A stretch of 64,000 nt of DNA from positions 1 to 64,000 of the forward strand of contig CATYDM010000005.1 in the NCBI GenBank assembly GCA_958405195.1, in the 5' to 3' direction. This document shows, in pieces, positions 32,272 through 41,655 of this stretch. Source of the DNA: an uncultured Collinsella sp. Lineage in GTDB: Bacteria > Actinomycetota > Coriobacteriia > Coriobacteriales > Coriobacteriaceae. The first letter of the stretch is position 1. Each line of letters opens with the position of its first letter. Made by a program: the position numbers and the translations under genes. The notes beneath the pieces were generated by a model, which worked only from the letters and a program-made list of their open reading frames with translations, was not told the origin of the DNA and ran no database searches.

Positions 32272-33993
32272 TTAACGGCGTGCTGCCTTCACAAGCTCGG
32301 CGACCTTGGCGACGACCTCGTCGATCGCCACATCCTCGCGCTCACCCGTGGCACGGTCCTTGAGCTCAACGGTGCCATTCTTAAGGCCACGCTTACCCAG
32401 AACGACCTGATACGGGAAGCCCATAAGGTCGTTGTCGGCAAACTTAAAGCCGGGACGCTCGTCGCGGTCGTCGACGACAACCTCGATACCCTCGGCGCAC
32501 AGGCCATCAACGATCTGCTCGCAGACGGTAGCGCACTCCTCCTTCTTGGGATCGAGCGGAATCACCGCGACCTCGTACGGGGCAACGGAGACCGGCCAGA
32601 CGATACCGTGCTCGTCGTTGTGCTGCTCCACGACGGCAGCAAGCGAACGGGACACGCCCACGCCGTAACAACCCATGATGAGCGGCTTCTCCTTGCCGTC
32701 CTCGTCCATAAAAGTGGCACCCATGGCCTCGGAATACTTGGTGCCCAGCTGGAAGACCTGGGAGACCTCGATGCCGCGAGCAGCGGAGAGCGGCTTGCCG
32801 CAGTGCGGGCAGGGATCGCCGGCAACGACGGTGACCAGATCGGCCCACTCATCGACGGTAAAGTCGCGCTCGGGGCAGGCACCGGTAAAGTGATAGTCGA
32901 CCTCGTTGGCGCCGCAGGCCCACTGCTTGGACTCACGCAGGCTCTCGTCGCACACCAGACGAATGCCCTCGGGCAGGTTAACCGGTCCGATAAAGCCCTT
33001 ATGCAGACCATAAGTCTGGAGCTCCTCGTCGGTCATCATGCGATAGCCCTTGCCAAAGACATGCTCGGCCTTGCAGTCATTGAGCTCGTGGTCGCCCGGA
33101 ACAATGGCCACGACCGGCTTGCCCTCGGCGTCGATGAGTGCCAACGACTTGCGCGTGCCGTTCTCGGGGAACCCAAAGAACTTAGCAACTGCCTCAATGG
33201 TGCCCATGCCCGGAGTCTCAACCTTGGTGAGCGTACCGTCACCAGGACCCTCGGTCACGACGACCTTGGTGCTTGCCGCCTCGTCATCGGCAGCAAAGCC
33301 GCAATCGTCACAGTAGACGAGCGAAGCCTCGCCGGCGTCGGCCAAAGCCATGTACTCGACGGAGGTATCGCCACCGATCTCACCGGAGTCGGCAACAACG
33401 GGCAGGGCCTTGATATAGCAGCGCTCGCAGATGTTAGCGTAGGCCTGCTTCATCTTGTCATACTCCTCCTGCAGGCTCTCCTGCGTGGCGGAGAAGCTGT
33501 AGGCGTCCTTCATGATGAACTCGCGACCGCGCATCAGGCCAAAGCGGGGGCGGAACTCGTCGCGGAACTTATCCTGGATGTGGTAGAGGTTAACGGGTAG
33601 CTGCTTGTAGGAGCGCAGCTCATTGCGCACCAGGGCCGTGACGGTCTCCTCGTGCGTGGGGCCCAGGACGAACTCGCGACCGTGACGGTCGTCAAAGCGC
33701 ACAAGCTCCTTGCCATAGGCGTCGATGCGGCCGGACTCACGCCACAACTCGGCATCGACCATGATAGGCATCATAAGCTCCTGGGCGCCGGCGGCGTCCA
33801 TCTCGTCGCGCACGATGTTCTCGATCTTGCGAATCGAGCGCCAAGCAAGCGGCAGGTAGGAATATAGACCGGCGGCCTCCTTGCGGATCATGCCGGCACG
33901 GAGCAGCAGACGATGGCTGGCGAGCTCAGCATCCGCCGGATCCTCTTTAAGCGTCGGCGCATAAAGCTTAGACATATACATTGCTCGGGTCAT
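32272..33993 (-). CDS. proS: prolyl-tRNA synthetase, bacterial type
   Basis: A class II aminoacyl-tRNA synthetase charging tRNA-Pro. The 573-residue length and the insert between motifs 2 and 3 (about residues 230-400, with GDHELNDCKAEHVFG) show the prokaryotic form with the editing INS domain. Motif 2 region FRDEFRPRFGLMRGREF and motif 3 GCYGVGVSR are present. The ATG has a GAGGAG site. It closes the isoprenoid/envelope gene string. Confidence 0.96.
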   Translation of the reverse strand: MTRAMYMSKLYAPTLKEDPADAELASHRLLLRAGMIRKEAAGLYSYLPLAWRSIRKIENIVRDEMDAAGAQELMMPIMVDAELWRESGRIDAYGKELVRFDDRHGREFVLGPTHEETVTALVRNELRSYKQLPVNLYHIQDKFRDEFRPRFGLMRGREFIMKDAYSFSATQESLQEEYDKMKQAYANICERCYIKALPVVADSGEIGGDTSVEYMALADAGEASLVYCDDCGFAADDEAASTKVVVTEGPGDGTLTKVETPGMGTIEAVAKFFGFPENGTRKSLALIDAEGKPVVAIVPGDHELNDCKAEHVFGKGYRMMTDEELQTYGLHKGFIGPVNLPEGIRLVCDESLRESKQWACGANEVDYHFTGACPERDFTVDEWADLVTVVAGDPCPHCGKPLSAARGIEVSQVFQLGTKYSEAMGATFMDEDGKEKPLIMGCYGVGVSRSLAAVVEQHNDEHGIVWPVSVAPYEVAVIPLDPKKEECATVCEQIVDGLCAEGIEVVVDDRDERPGFKFADNDLMGFPYQVVLGKRGLKNGTVELKDRATGEREDVAIDEVVAKVAELVKAARR

Positions 33994-35076
33994 TTATTTC
34001 TCCTCAATAAGCTTGTCGACCTCGGCCATAAGCGCGTCGACAATTTGGTCCTCAGCTACTTTACCAATGATCTGGCCATGCGAAAAGAGCAAGGCCTGAC
34101 CACGTCCGCAAGCAACGCCCAGATCGGCATCAGAAGCCTCGCCGGGGCCATTAACGGCACATCCCATCACAGCGATCGAAAGCGGCGCGGAGTAGTTCTT
34201 AAGCCGCTCGGTAACCTCCTCGGCAATGGGAATAAGGTTAACCTGACAGCGGGCGCATGTGGGGCACGAGACAATCTCGGGGCCACGGCGACGCAGGCCC
34301 AACGACTGCAGAATACCCCAGGCAACCGGCGGCTCCTCAACCGGATCGGCTGTGAGCGACACACGCATGGTGTCGCCAATGCCTTCGGAAAGCAAGATAC
34401 CCAAGCCTACAGAGCTCTTGATGGTGCCCTGGAGCTTGGTCCCCGCCTCCGTCACGCCCAGGTGAAGCGGAACGTGGGGAATCTCACGCGACAGGGCTCG
34501 ATAGGTATCAAGCGTCGTTTGCACGCTATGGGCCTTGGCCGAAAGCACAATGTTCGTAAAACCACGGTCCTCAAAGTGCTTGACGAAGCGCTCGCTCGAC
34601 ATCACGAGCTTTTCGGGCTGCGTGAGGTCGTCGCGCTCGGCGATATCCTGCTCGAGCGAACCGGCATTGACGCCGATACGAATCGCGCACCCAGCGGCGC
34701 CCGCGGCATCGATCACGGCATCGACCTTAGCCCAATCGCCGATATTGCCGGGATTGATGCGAAGCTTGGCGGCACCAGCCTCGACGGCGCCGATGGCGAG
34801 CTTATGGTTAAAGTGAATATCGGCGACGATCGGCACCGGAGACTCGGCACAGATGGTGCGGAAACCCTCAAGCGCGGCCTCGGTGGGCACGCTCACACGC
34901 ACGATATCGCAGCCAGCCTGCGCCAACGCGCACACTTGCGCAAGCGTTGCCTGGGCGTCAGCGGTATCGGTGCAGGTCATGGATTGGACCACCACCGGCG
35001 CGCCGCCACCGATCTGCACACCGCCCACATGCACGGGGCGCGTCAACTCGCGAGGCAAAGGATGGGATAAAGACAA
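33994..35076 (-). CDS. ispG: 4-hydroxy-3-methylbut-2-enyl-diphosphate synthase
   Basis: A [4Fe-4S] enzyme of the MEP isoprenoid pathway converting MEcPP to HMBPP. The 360-residue product has RINPGNIG near residue 100 and cluster cysteines in SCPTCARCQ and MGCAVNGPGE. The start is taken as TTG at 35076, since AGGGGAG lies eight bases upstream; no ATG exists near the family N-terminus. dxr, of the same pathway, is two genes upstream. Confidence 0.93.
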   Translation of the reverse strand: MSLSHPLPRELTRPVHVGGVQIGGGAPVVVQSMTCTDTADAQATLAQVCALAQAGCDIVRVSVPTEAALEGFRTICAESPVPIVADIHFNHKLAIGAVEAGAAKLRINPGNIGDWAKVDAVIDAAGAAGCAIRIGVNAGSLEQDIAERDDLTQPEKLVMSSERFVKHFEDRGFTNIVLSAKAHSVQTTLDTYRALSREIPHVPLHLGVTEAGTKLQGTIKSSVGLGILLSEGIGDTMRVSLTADPVEEPPVAWGILQSLGLRRRGPEIVSCPTCARCQVNLIPIAEEVTERLKNYSAPLSIAVMGCAVNGPGEASDADLGVACGRGQALLFSHGQIIGKVAEDQIVDALMAEVDKLIEEK

Positions 35077-35089
35077 TCCAAACACTCCC

Positions 35090-36451
35090 CTACAGGATAA
35101 ATCGAAGGACGTCGGAACGAAGCATATAGACAAACAGCAGCGCAAAGAGCGCGATGCCCACATAGCTCACAATCGTCTGGACCTTGAGCGGAAGCTCGCG
35201 GCCAGCAATCTTTTGAATGATCTCGATGACCAGCTTGCCGCCATCGAGTGGTGGGATGGGCAGCAGGTTCATAAAGCCAAGCGAGAACGAAATGAGGGCG
35301 GCAAACGAAAGGAACGTGGCAGGGCCGGCAGCAGCAGCCTGTGAGGACATAACGCTAATGCCCACGATCGAAGAAGACTGATCGAGAATCTCCATCGTAT
35401 GCTGCGGCTGGAGCAGGCGCATCACGCCCTCCGCTGTCTGCACGACATAGGAGAACGAAAGGCGAGCCGACGTGATGGGGTCTAAACGGACCACCTGCGT
35501 AGAGGCATACACACCTAGGCGCTCGTCCTCTTTGAGCGCAACCGAGGTCGAATGCTGCTTGCCGTCGCGCTCATACTCAATGGCGATATCGTCCTTACCG
35601 GCGGCCTTGCCGATGGCATCGTAAACGTCCATCCAGGTAGAGCACGATACTCCGTCAACCGAAAGGATCGCGTCGCCGCCCTCGATACCCGCCTTGGCGG
35701 CAATAGACCCCTCGTCAACCTGACCGATCACGTTGGTATCCATCGGCACGGTGACACCCGCAATAGAGTAGATGCTCATAAGCAGCAAAAAGCCCGTCAG
35801 GATATTGACGAGAATGCCCGCGAGCAGCATAAAGGCGCGCTTGAGAAAACCCTGGCCCAGATAGGTATGCGAACGCTCTTGCGCAAGGAACTCGGCTTCG
35901 CCGCACGGCAGCTCCCACACATCGCCCTCGGTAGTCGCATGCTCTCGATCGAAACGGCGGCCGTCAAAGGTGGTGTAACCCGCCGCGTCTCGTGGCAGCG
36001 TCTGATACTTGGTGGGATAGTAGCTCGGCGAGGGCTTCTCCCCTTCCTCATACCAAGGCGCGATAGAGCCCCAACCCAAGAGCAAGGCGCATGCCTCGAG
36101 CACAACCTCCTCGGATAGCTCGAGCTCGGCGGCAAGGTCGGCCACGGTCACGCGACCATGACGATAGATAGCCGCGAGCACGCGATCGGCGCACGAGACG
36201 TCGGTCGGATCCATACCGCAGATGGCAGCGTAGCCACCCAGCAGCAGCGGGGTCACGCCAAACTTGGTTCCAATGCGACGTGACGTGTAATGGATGTCAA
36301 AGCGACACGGCAGGCCCAAAAAGAACTCGGTCACACGGACGCCGCAGGCACGCGCCGCCAAAAAGTGGCCGCCCTCGTGCAAAAACACAAGGACGGAAAG
36401 CATCAGCAGGCCCCAAAAGACCGATGAGAGAACGCTCAGAACAGTATCCAT
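35090..36451 (-). CDS. rseP: site-2 protease RseP with inserted winged-helix-like domain
   Basis: An intramembrane zinc metalloprotease. HEGGH is at residues 25-29, the third ligand in LPIPPLDGG near the C-terminus, and a PDZ domain covers about 235-310. Between GGY (72-74) and the second membrane region (FLKRAFMLLAG, about 202) lie about 128 residues, roughly 100 more than usual. Residues about 86-135 (ADRVLAAIYRHGRVTVADLA onward) look like a winged helix. The start is the ATG at 36451; an upstream TTG at 36466 is possible. Confidence 0.88.
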   Translation of the reverse strand: MDTVLSVLSSVFWGLLMLSVLVFLHEGGHFLAARACGVRVTEFFLGLPCRFDIHYTSRRIGTKFGVTPLLLGGYAAICGMDPTDVSCADRVLAAIYRHGRVTVADLAAELELSEEVVLEACALLLGWGSIAPWYEEGEKPSPSYYPTKYQTLPRDAAGYTTFDGRRFDREHATTEGDVWELPCGEAEFLAQERSHTYLGQGFLKRAFMLLAGILVNILTGFLLLMSIYSIAGVTVPMDTNVIGQVDEGSIAAKAGIEGGDAILSVDGVSCSTWMDVYDAIGKAAGKDDIAIEYERDGKQHSTSVALKEDERLGVYASTQVVRLDPITSARLSFSYVVQTAEGVMRLLQPQHTMEILDQSSSIVGISVMSSQAAAAGPATFLSFAALISFSLGFMNLLPIPPLDGGKLVIEIIQKIAGRELPLKVQTIVSYVGIALFALLFVYMLRSDVLRFIL

Positions 36452-36476
36452 AAAACGAAAAAGCAATCCTTATGGG

Positions 36477-37664
36477 TTAGGAACGGGTTGCGGCGAGCAC
36501 CTGCGCAGCCTTTTCACGCGCCCATGCATCGATGTCGCGAAGCTGCTCAAACGAATCGACCGCCTGCATATCGTGAGAATCCATGCAGGATTCCACAATG
36601 CGATCGATATCGGTAAAGCTGCAGCCATCGTGCAGGAAGGCATCGACGGCGACCTCGTTGGCGGCATTGAGCACGCACGGCATGGTGCCACCCGTCTTGC
36701 CGGCACGTTCGGCCAGTGCCAGACAGCGGAAGGTATCCATGTCGGCAGCATCAAACGTGAGCTGCCCCAGCTCGCGGAAATCGATACGAGGCGCCGGGGT
36801 ATCCCAACGCTCGGGATACGAGAACGCGAACTGGATGGGAATACGCATGTCGGAAGCACCGAGATGCGCCATCACGGAGCCGTCGGCGAACTCGACCATA
36901 GAGTGAATCTTGGACTGACGCTGCACGACCACGTTAATGAAATCGAGGTCGCAGTTAAACAGATGCATGGCCTCAATGCGCTCCAGGCCCTTGTTCATGA
37001 GGGTGGCGGAGTCGATGGTGATCTTGGCACCCATGGCCCACGTGGGATGTGCGAGGGCATCGGCACGCGTCACGCGGTCGAGCTCGTCGCGGGTGCGGCC
37101 AAAGAACGGACCGCCCGAGCAGGTGAGCCAAATACAATGAGCCTCGCGTGGGTTCTCCCCCAGATAGCACTGGTAGATGGCGGAGTGCTCAGAGTCGACT
37201 GGAATAAGCTGGCCCGGTTGCGCCAACGGCATAAGCAAGTCGCCGCCGACGACGAGGGACTCCTTGTTGGCAAGGGCAAGACGCTTATTAGAGGTCAAGG
37301 CCGCATGGCTCGCCTCGAGACCGGCGGCGCCCACAATAGCGACGAGCACGCAGTCGACATCGTCGCGACGCGCGAGCTCGCAAACCGCCTGCGCGCCAAC
37401 GCCGAGCTTCGTTCCCTCGGGCAACTCCTGCAGCACGGCGTCATCGCCATGAGCGACATCGGCCACGGCAACCGCCGGAACCGAGAACTCGCGGGCAGCG
37501 GCAACAAGCTCGGAGGTACTGGAGTTAACGGACAGCGCCGTCACCTGCAGGCGATCGGCATGCTGGCGGCACACATCGAGCGCCTGGGTGCCGATAGAGC
37601 CCGTACAACCCAGGATGGCAACACGGAGACGTCCATCGGGGCCATACGTCGTCTGGAAGGACAT
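36477..37664 (-). CDS. dxr: 1-deoxy-D-xylulose 5-phosphate reductoisomerase
   Basis: An NADPH-dependent enzyme making MEP from DXP, the first committed step of the MEP pathway. The 395-residue product has the nucleotide-binding LGCTGSIGTQALDV near residue 18, ALANKESLVVGG near residue 125 and the SEHSAI metal-site segment. It overlaps the end of cdsA by one base (TAATG). Confidence 0.96.
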   Translation of the reverse strand: MSFQTTYGPDGRLRVAILGCTGSIGTQALDVCRQHADRLQVTALSVNSSTSELVAAAREFSVPAVAVADVAHGDDAVLQELPEGTKLGVGAQAVCELARRDDVDCVLVAIVGAAGLEASHAALTSNKRLALANKESLVVGGDLLMPLAQPGQLIPVDSEHSAIYQCYLGENPREAHCIWLTCSGGPFFGRTRDELDRVTRADALAHPTWAMGAKITIDSATLMNKGLERIEAMHLFNCDLDFINVVVQRQSKIHSMVEFADGSVMAHLGASDMRIPIQFAFSYPERWDTPAPRIDFRELGQLTFDAADMDTFRCLALAERAGKTGGTMPCVLNAANEVAVDAFLHDGCSFTDIDRIVESCMDSHDMQAVDSFEQLRDIDAWAREKAAQVLAATRS

Positions 37665-38563
37665 TACAGCACGCCTCCGATCATCAAAAGCAGCTGCGCG
37701 GTAATGCAGCCAAAGATAAGCGAATCGCTACGATCGAGCATGCCGCCGTGGCCCGGGATAAGGTTACCGGAATCCTTAACGCCCACACCGCGCTTGATGC
37801 GCGACTCGATGAGGTCTCCGATAACGCCCAGGACGGACACGACCACGCCGCACAGCAGCGCATAGGGCAGGCTGAGCTTGTAGAAGTGCGTCGCCCACAG
37901 GATGAGCCAAATCAAAACCGAGCCCAGGATGCCGCCGACAAACCCCTCCCAGCTCTTTTTGGGAGAGATCTTGGGAACCATCTTGTGCTTGCCGATACGG
38001 CTACCCACGATGTAGGCAAACGAATCGGAGACCCAAAGGGACGCGCAAACGCCCACCGAAAGCAGGGCGCCGGCAAAACCGGGCACGGCATCGCGCAGCA
38101 GCACGATAGCCGACAGCATAAAGCCAGTGTAGATGGGACCCATGAGCGTCACGGCCACATCAGAGATGCGGGTACGCGGCGACCAAACATACCAAATGCC
38201 CACAGCGAGCATCAGGGCAAAAAGCAGGGCATTCAGCAACATCGAATCGCCCAACGCCGACAGCGGAAAGAGTAAGGCGGCAGCGATACCCATGCGCTCG
38301 TTAGCCATCTTGCCATCGAGCCTCGTCATACGGAAAAACTCATAGCAGCACAGACCGCTCATGACAGAAACAAAGATGGCCGTGGGCACAATACCCAAAA
38401 CCAGGCACAGGATAAAGACAACGGCGTAGACGATACCAGCGGCGGCACGGGTAATAAAGCCCGCCAGCCACGAACCGGTGCCGTTCTTCGCTGCAGGCGC
38501 TCCCGCAGTGGCAGCTTTACGCGCAGGCGTCTTGGGAGCAGATGCCTTGGGACGATCGGACAC
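37664..38563 (-). CDS. cdsA: phosphatidate cytidylyltransferase
   Basis: A membrane enzyme making CDP-diacylglycerol from phosphatidate and CTP. The 299-residue product has seven to eight hydrophobic segments and the C-terminal signature SRIKRGVGVKDSGNLIPGHG. An Ala/Lys/Pro-rich cytosolic tail of about 30 residues precedes the first helix. The start is GTG. Confidence 0.94.
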   Translation of the reverse strand: MSDRPKASAPKTPARKAATAGAPAAKNGTGSWLAGFITRAAAGIVYAVVFILCLVLGIVPTAIFVSVMSGLCCYEFFRMTRLDGKMANERMGIAAALLFPLSALGDSMLLNALLFALMLAVGIWYVWSPRTRISDVAVTLMGPIYTGFMLSAIVLLRDAVPGFAGALLSVGVCASLWVSDSFAYIVGSRIGKHKMVPKISPKKSWEGFVGGILGSVLIWLILWATHFYKLSLPYALLCGVVVSVLGVIGDLIESRIKRGVGVKDSGNLIPGHGGMLDRSDSLIFGCITAQLLLMIGGVL

Positions 38564-38565
38564 GA

Positions 38566-39360
38566 TTAAGCCTCCTCGGTCTTGCTCAGTCCACCAAACC
38601 TACGGTCACGGCCCTGATAGGCCAAAATGGCGTCGACAAGGCCCCAACGATCAAAGTCAGGCCAATAGGTATCGGTGACGTAGAACTCGGAATAAGCCAC
38701 CTGCCACAGCAGATAGTTCGAAAGGCGCAGCTCACCAGAGGTGCGAATCACAAGCTCAGGATCGGGAAGACCGGCGGTATAAAGGTGAGAAGCCACCATG
38801 TCGTCATCAATTGCGGCAGGGTCGATCTTACCGGCGGCAACGTCGAGTGCGATCTGACGGACAGCGCGAGTAATCTCGGCACGCGCGCCGTAGTTGACGG
38901 CAAGCGCCAGCGTCATACCGGTGTGATCGGCGCACTCGGCAAGACCGCGTTCAAAAACGTCGCGGGTCTTCTTGGGCAGCGCGGAAATATCACCCAAAAA
39001 GACAACGCGCACATTTTCGCGCTTTAGAAGCGGCAGCTCGTCAATGAACGTCTTGGCAAACAGATGCATCAAGACGTTGACCTCATGCTGCGGGCGGTTC
39101 CAGTTTTCGGTAGAAAACGCATAGGCCGAAAGCACGTCGACGCCCAGACGCACGCAGGCGGTAATAATCTCACGAAGGGAGACGATACCCGCCTTGTGGC
39201 CCTCGGTGCGTGCGAGACCGCGCGACGTGGCCCAACGACCGTTGCCGTCCATGATGCACGAGATATGGTGCGGAATGTTATTGAGGTCAAGGTCGGAAAA
39301 ACCGACGCCCGCAGGGGCGTCGGCAAAGTACTCGACCAGTTTATGCTCGTCGTATTGCAC
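38566..39360 (-). CDS. uppS: isoprenyl (undecaprenyl) diphosphate synthase
   Basis: A cis-prenyltransferase producing the undecaprenyl carrier for cell-wall synthesis. The 264-residue chain shows IMDGNGRWA near residue 36, AYAFSTENW near residue 90 and the C-terminal RTSGELRLSNYLLWQ with SEFYVTD. The start is GTG. Short-chain homologues exist in actinobacteria, so product length is inferred from context. Confidence 0.94.
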   Translation of the reverse strand: MQYDEHKLVEYFADAPAGVGFSDLDLNNIPHHISCIMDGNGRWATSRGLARTEGHKAGIVSLREIITACVRLGVDVLSAYAFSTENWNRPQHEVNVLMHLFAKTFIDELPLLKRENVRVVFLGDISALPKKTRDVFERGLAECADHTGMTLALAVNYGARAEITRAVRQIALDVAAGKIDPAAIDDDMVASHLYTAGLPDPELVIRTSGELRLSNYLLWQVAYSEFYVTDTYWPDFDRWGLVDAILAYQGRDRRFGGLSKTEEA

Positions 39361-39361
39361 C

Positions 39362-39898
39362 TTAGATCTCCATGACCTCGGCTTCTTTTTCCTTCAGAAG
39401 CTCCTCGACCTTGGCGACATACTCATCGGTGTGCTTCTGGACCTTGGCCTGCTCGCGACGGACATCGTCCTCGGTGAGCTCCTCATCGCGCTCGAGCTTG
39501 TTGTTGAAGTCGCGACGGATGTTACGGATAGACACCTTGGCCTGCTCAGCGTACTCGCGGCACTCCTTGACGAGCTCGCGACGGCGCTCCTCGGTGGGAG
39601 CCGGGAACGGCAGACGAACGACGGTGCCATCGGAGTTGGGGGTAATACCCAGATCGGAAGCGCCGATGGCCTTGACGATAGCGTTGATGAGTGCCTTGTC
39701 CCACGGCTCGATGAGCAGCATGTGGGCCTCGGGGGTCTTGACGGCGGCAACCTGCGTGACCGGCGTGGGAACACCGTAATAATCGACGGTGATGTCGGAC
39801 AGAATGTTGGCATTGGCGCGGCCGGTACGAACCTTGGAGAAGTTATGCTTGAGGGACTCGAGCGACTTGTCCATGTGGGCGGTGATGTTCTCTGCCAT
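39362..39898 (-). CDS. frr: ribosome recycling factor
   Basis: Splits post-termination ribosomes together with EF-G. The 178-residue protein has the N-terminal helix MDKSLESLKHNFSKVRTGRA, the domain II core TPVTQVAAV and the C-terminal helix with KVSIRNIRRDFN. It is slightly shorter than the usual 185 residues, with no obvious defect. It lies 2 bp after pyrH. Confidence 0.97.
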   Translation of the reverse strand: MAENITAHMDKSLESLKHNFSKVRTGRANANILSDITVDYYGVPTPVTQVAAVKTPEAHMLLIEPWDKALINAIVKAIGASDLGITPNSDGTVVRLPFPAPTEERRRELVKECREYAEQAKVSIRNIRRDFNNKLERDEELTEDDVRREQAKVQKHTDEYVAKVEELLKEKEAEVMEI

Positions 39899-39900
39899 GC

Positions 39901-40623
39901 TTAATCCTCCTGATAGACGAGCGTGCCGACGGGCTCACCCGAAAGCGCGCGCTTGACGGTGTCCTCGCCATCGATGTTGAGGACCAAAATCGGCATACGG
40001 TTGTCCTGGCACAGTGCCGTAGCCGTGGAATCCATAACCTGCAGACCGCGGACGAGAACCTCGTGATAGGTAATCTTGTCAAAACGGACGGCATCGGCGC
40101 ACTTGACGGGATCCTTATCGTAGATGCCGTCAACCTTGGTGGCTTTAATCAGAATCTCGGCACCGATCTCGCACGCACGAAGAGCCGCGGCGGTGTCGGT
40201 CGTAAAGTACGGATTGCCCGAACCGGCGGCAAAAATAACGACGTTGCCCTTGGAAAGGTGGTTGATGGCGCGACGGCGAATATAGGGCTCGCAGATCTCG
40301 TTCATCTGGATAGCGCTCATCACGCGGCAGGGAACATCGTTATGCTCGAAGGCATCCTGCAGGGCGAGCGCGTTCATAACGGTTGCCAGCATGCCCATGT
40401 AGTCGGCCTGAGCACGCTCCATGCCACCGGCAGCGCCGGCCATGCCGCGGAAAATATTGCCGCCGCCGACAACGACGCCGACCTCATGGCCAACGGCTAG
40501 CAGCTCCTTGACCTGCTTGGCAAGATGGTCGGTAACCTTGGGGTCGATGCCATATTGGCCGTCGCCCATCAGTGCTTCGCCGGAAAGCTTAAGAAGCACG
40601 CGTTTATATCGGATGTCGGACAA
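39901..40623 (-). CDS. pyrH: UMP kinase
   Basis: A hexameric bacterial UMP kinase of the amino acid kinase family, 240 residues. It has LLKLSGEAL at the N-terminus, VGGGNIFRG near residue 52 and the FAAGSGNPYFTTDTAAALRA stretch near residue 130. The start is TTG with AAAGGAGG upstream. It converts the UMP made by the pyr operon elsewhere in the window to UDP. Confidence 0.96.
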   Translation of the reverse strand: MSDIRYKRVLLKLSGEALMGDGQYGIDPKVTDHLAKQVKELLAVGHEVGVVVGGGNIFRGMAGAAGGMERAQADYMGMLATVMNALALQDAFEHNDVPCRVMSAIQMNEICEPYIRRRAINHLSKGNVVIFAAGSGNPYFTTDTAAALRACEIGAEILIKATKVDGIYDKDPVKCADAVRFDKITYHEVLVRGLQVMDSTATALCQDNRMPILVLNIDGEDTVKRALSGEPVGTLVYQED

Positions 40624-40652
40624 AGCGATCCTCCTTTAATTAGACTCTCAAT

Positions 40653-40658
40653 ATGATA
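40653..40658 (-). promoter_or_regulatory. possible pyrH promoter, extended -10
   Basis: TGATATCAT (TGA-TATCAT) on the minus strand lies between the tsf terminator and pyrH. The -35 is poor. Confidence 0.35.
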
Positions 40659-40686
40659 TCAAAGGCTCTGATAAGAGCCATGAAAA

Positions 40687-40717
40687 AGCAGGCTGTGAGT
40701 AAAACCCACAGCCTGCT
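40687..40717 (-). terminator. rpsB-tsf terminator
   Basis: The stem AGCAGGCTGTG / CACAGCCTGCT is followed by TTTTT on the minus strand, right after tsf. Confidence 0.88.
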
Positions 40718-40740
40718 CATTACCAGCTACAAGAGCTTAT

Positions 40741-41610
40741 TTACTCGCCACGGACCAGACGGTCAAAGGCAACGACGGTAATGGTGTCGCCGAGCTCCTT
40801 GGAGACCTGCTCAGCGTACTTCTTGATGGTGAGAGAGCTGTCCTTGATGAACTCCTGCTCGGTGAGCACGGACTGCTTGTAGAACTTCTCCAGACGGCCG
40901 ACAGCCATCTTCTCCTGGATAGCCTCGGGCTTACCGGACTCGGCAGCCTGAGCCATGTAGATCTGCTTCTCGTGCTCGACGGTCTCGGCCGGAACCTGAT
41001 CGCGGATAGCGCAGATCGGGGCGACGGCGGCAACCTGAAGGGCAACGTCGTGAGCGAAGGTCTTGAAGGATTCAGCCTGAGCGGTCTCAGCCTTCTCGAA
41101 GGCGAACTCGACGAGGACGCCGATCTTACCACCCATGTGGATGTAAGAAGCGAGCGCGCCGTTCTCAGCCTTGCGGGCAGCGAAGCGGGAGATCTTCATG
41201 TTCTCGCCCATGATGTGAATCATCTCGGCGAGCTCGGAGGAAACGGTCTCCTCACCCATCGGCTTCTCGAGCAGAGCGTCGACGTCAGCAGGCTCGGTGG
41301 TAGCGACAACCTCAGCGACCTTGGAAGCAAAGCCGGTGAACTTGGCGTTGGAGCCAACGAAGTCGGTCTCGCAGGAGAGCTCGAGCAGAGCGCCGGTCTT
41401 GCCATCCTCGGAGACGAACGCGGCGACAGCGCCCTCGTTGGTCTCACGGCCAGCCTTCTTGGCAGCCTTGGCAAGGCCGTTCTTACGCAGAACGTCGACA
41501 GCGGCGTCCATGTCGCCGTCAGCCTCGACGAGAGCCTTCTTGCACTCCATCATCGGGGAGTCGGTCATCTCGCGGAGCTGCTTGACCATAGCGGCGGTAA
41601 TCTGGGCCAT
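40741..41610 (-). CDS. tsf: elongation factor Ts
   Basis: The nucleotide exchange factor for EF-Tu, 289 residues. The N-terminal UBA-like domain MAQITAAMVKQLREMTDSPM with MECKKAL is followed by ETDFVGSN near residue 80. Two core subdomains follow. The ATG has AAAGGAA upstream. It is cotranscribed with rpsB. Confidence 0.97.
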   Translation of the reverse strand: MAQITAAMVKQLREMTDSPMMECKKALVEADGDMDAAVDVLRKNGLAKAAKKAGRETNEGAVAAFVSEDGKTGALLELSCETDFVGSNAKFTGFASKVAEVVATTEPADVDALLEKPMGEETVSSELAEMIHIMGENMKISRFAARKAENGALASYIHMGGKIGVLVEFAFEKAETAQAESFKTFAHDVALQVAAVAPICAIRDQVPAETVEHEKQIYMAQAAESGKPEAIQEKMAVGRLEKFYKQSVLTEQEFIKDSSLTIKKYAEQVSKELGDTITVVAFDRLVRGE

Positions 41611-41655
41611 TGTGGTTCCTTTCAAAGAGATGAAAAAGAATTAACTAAGACTGAT

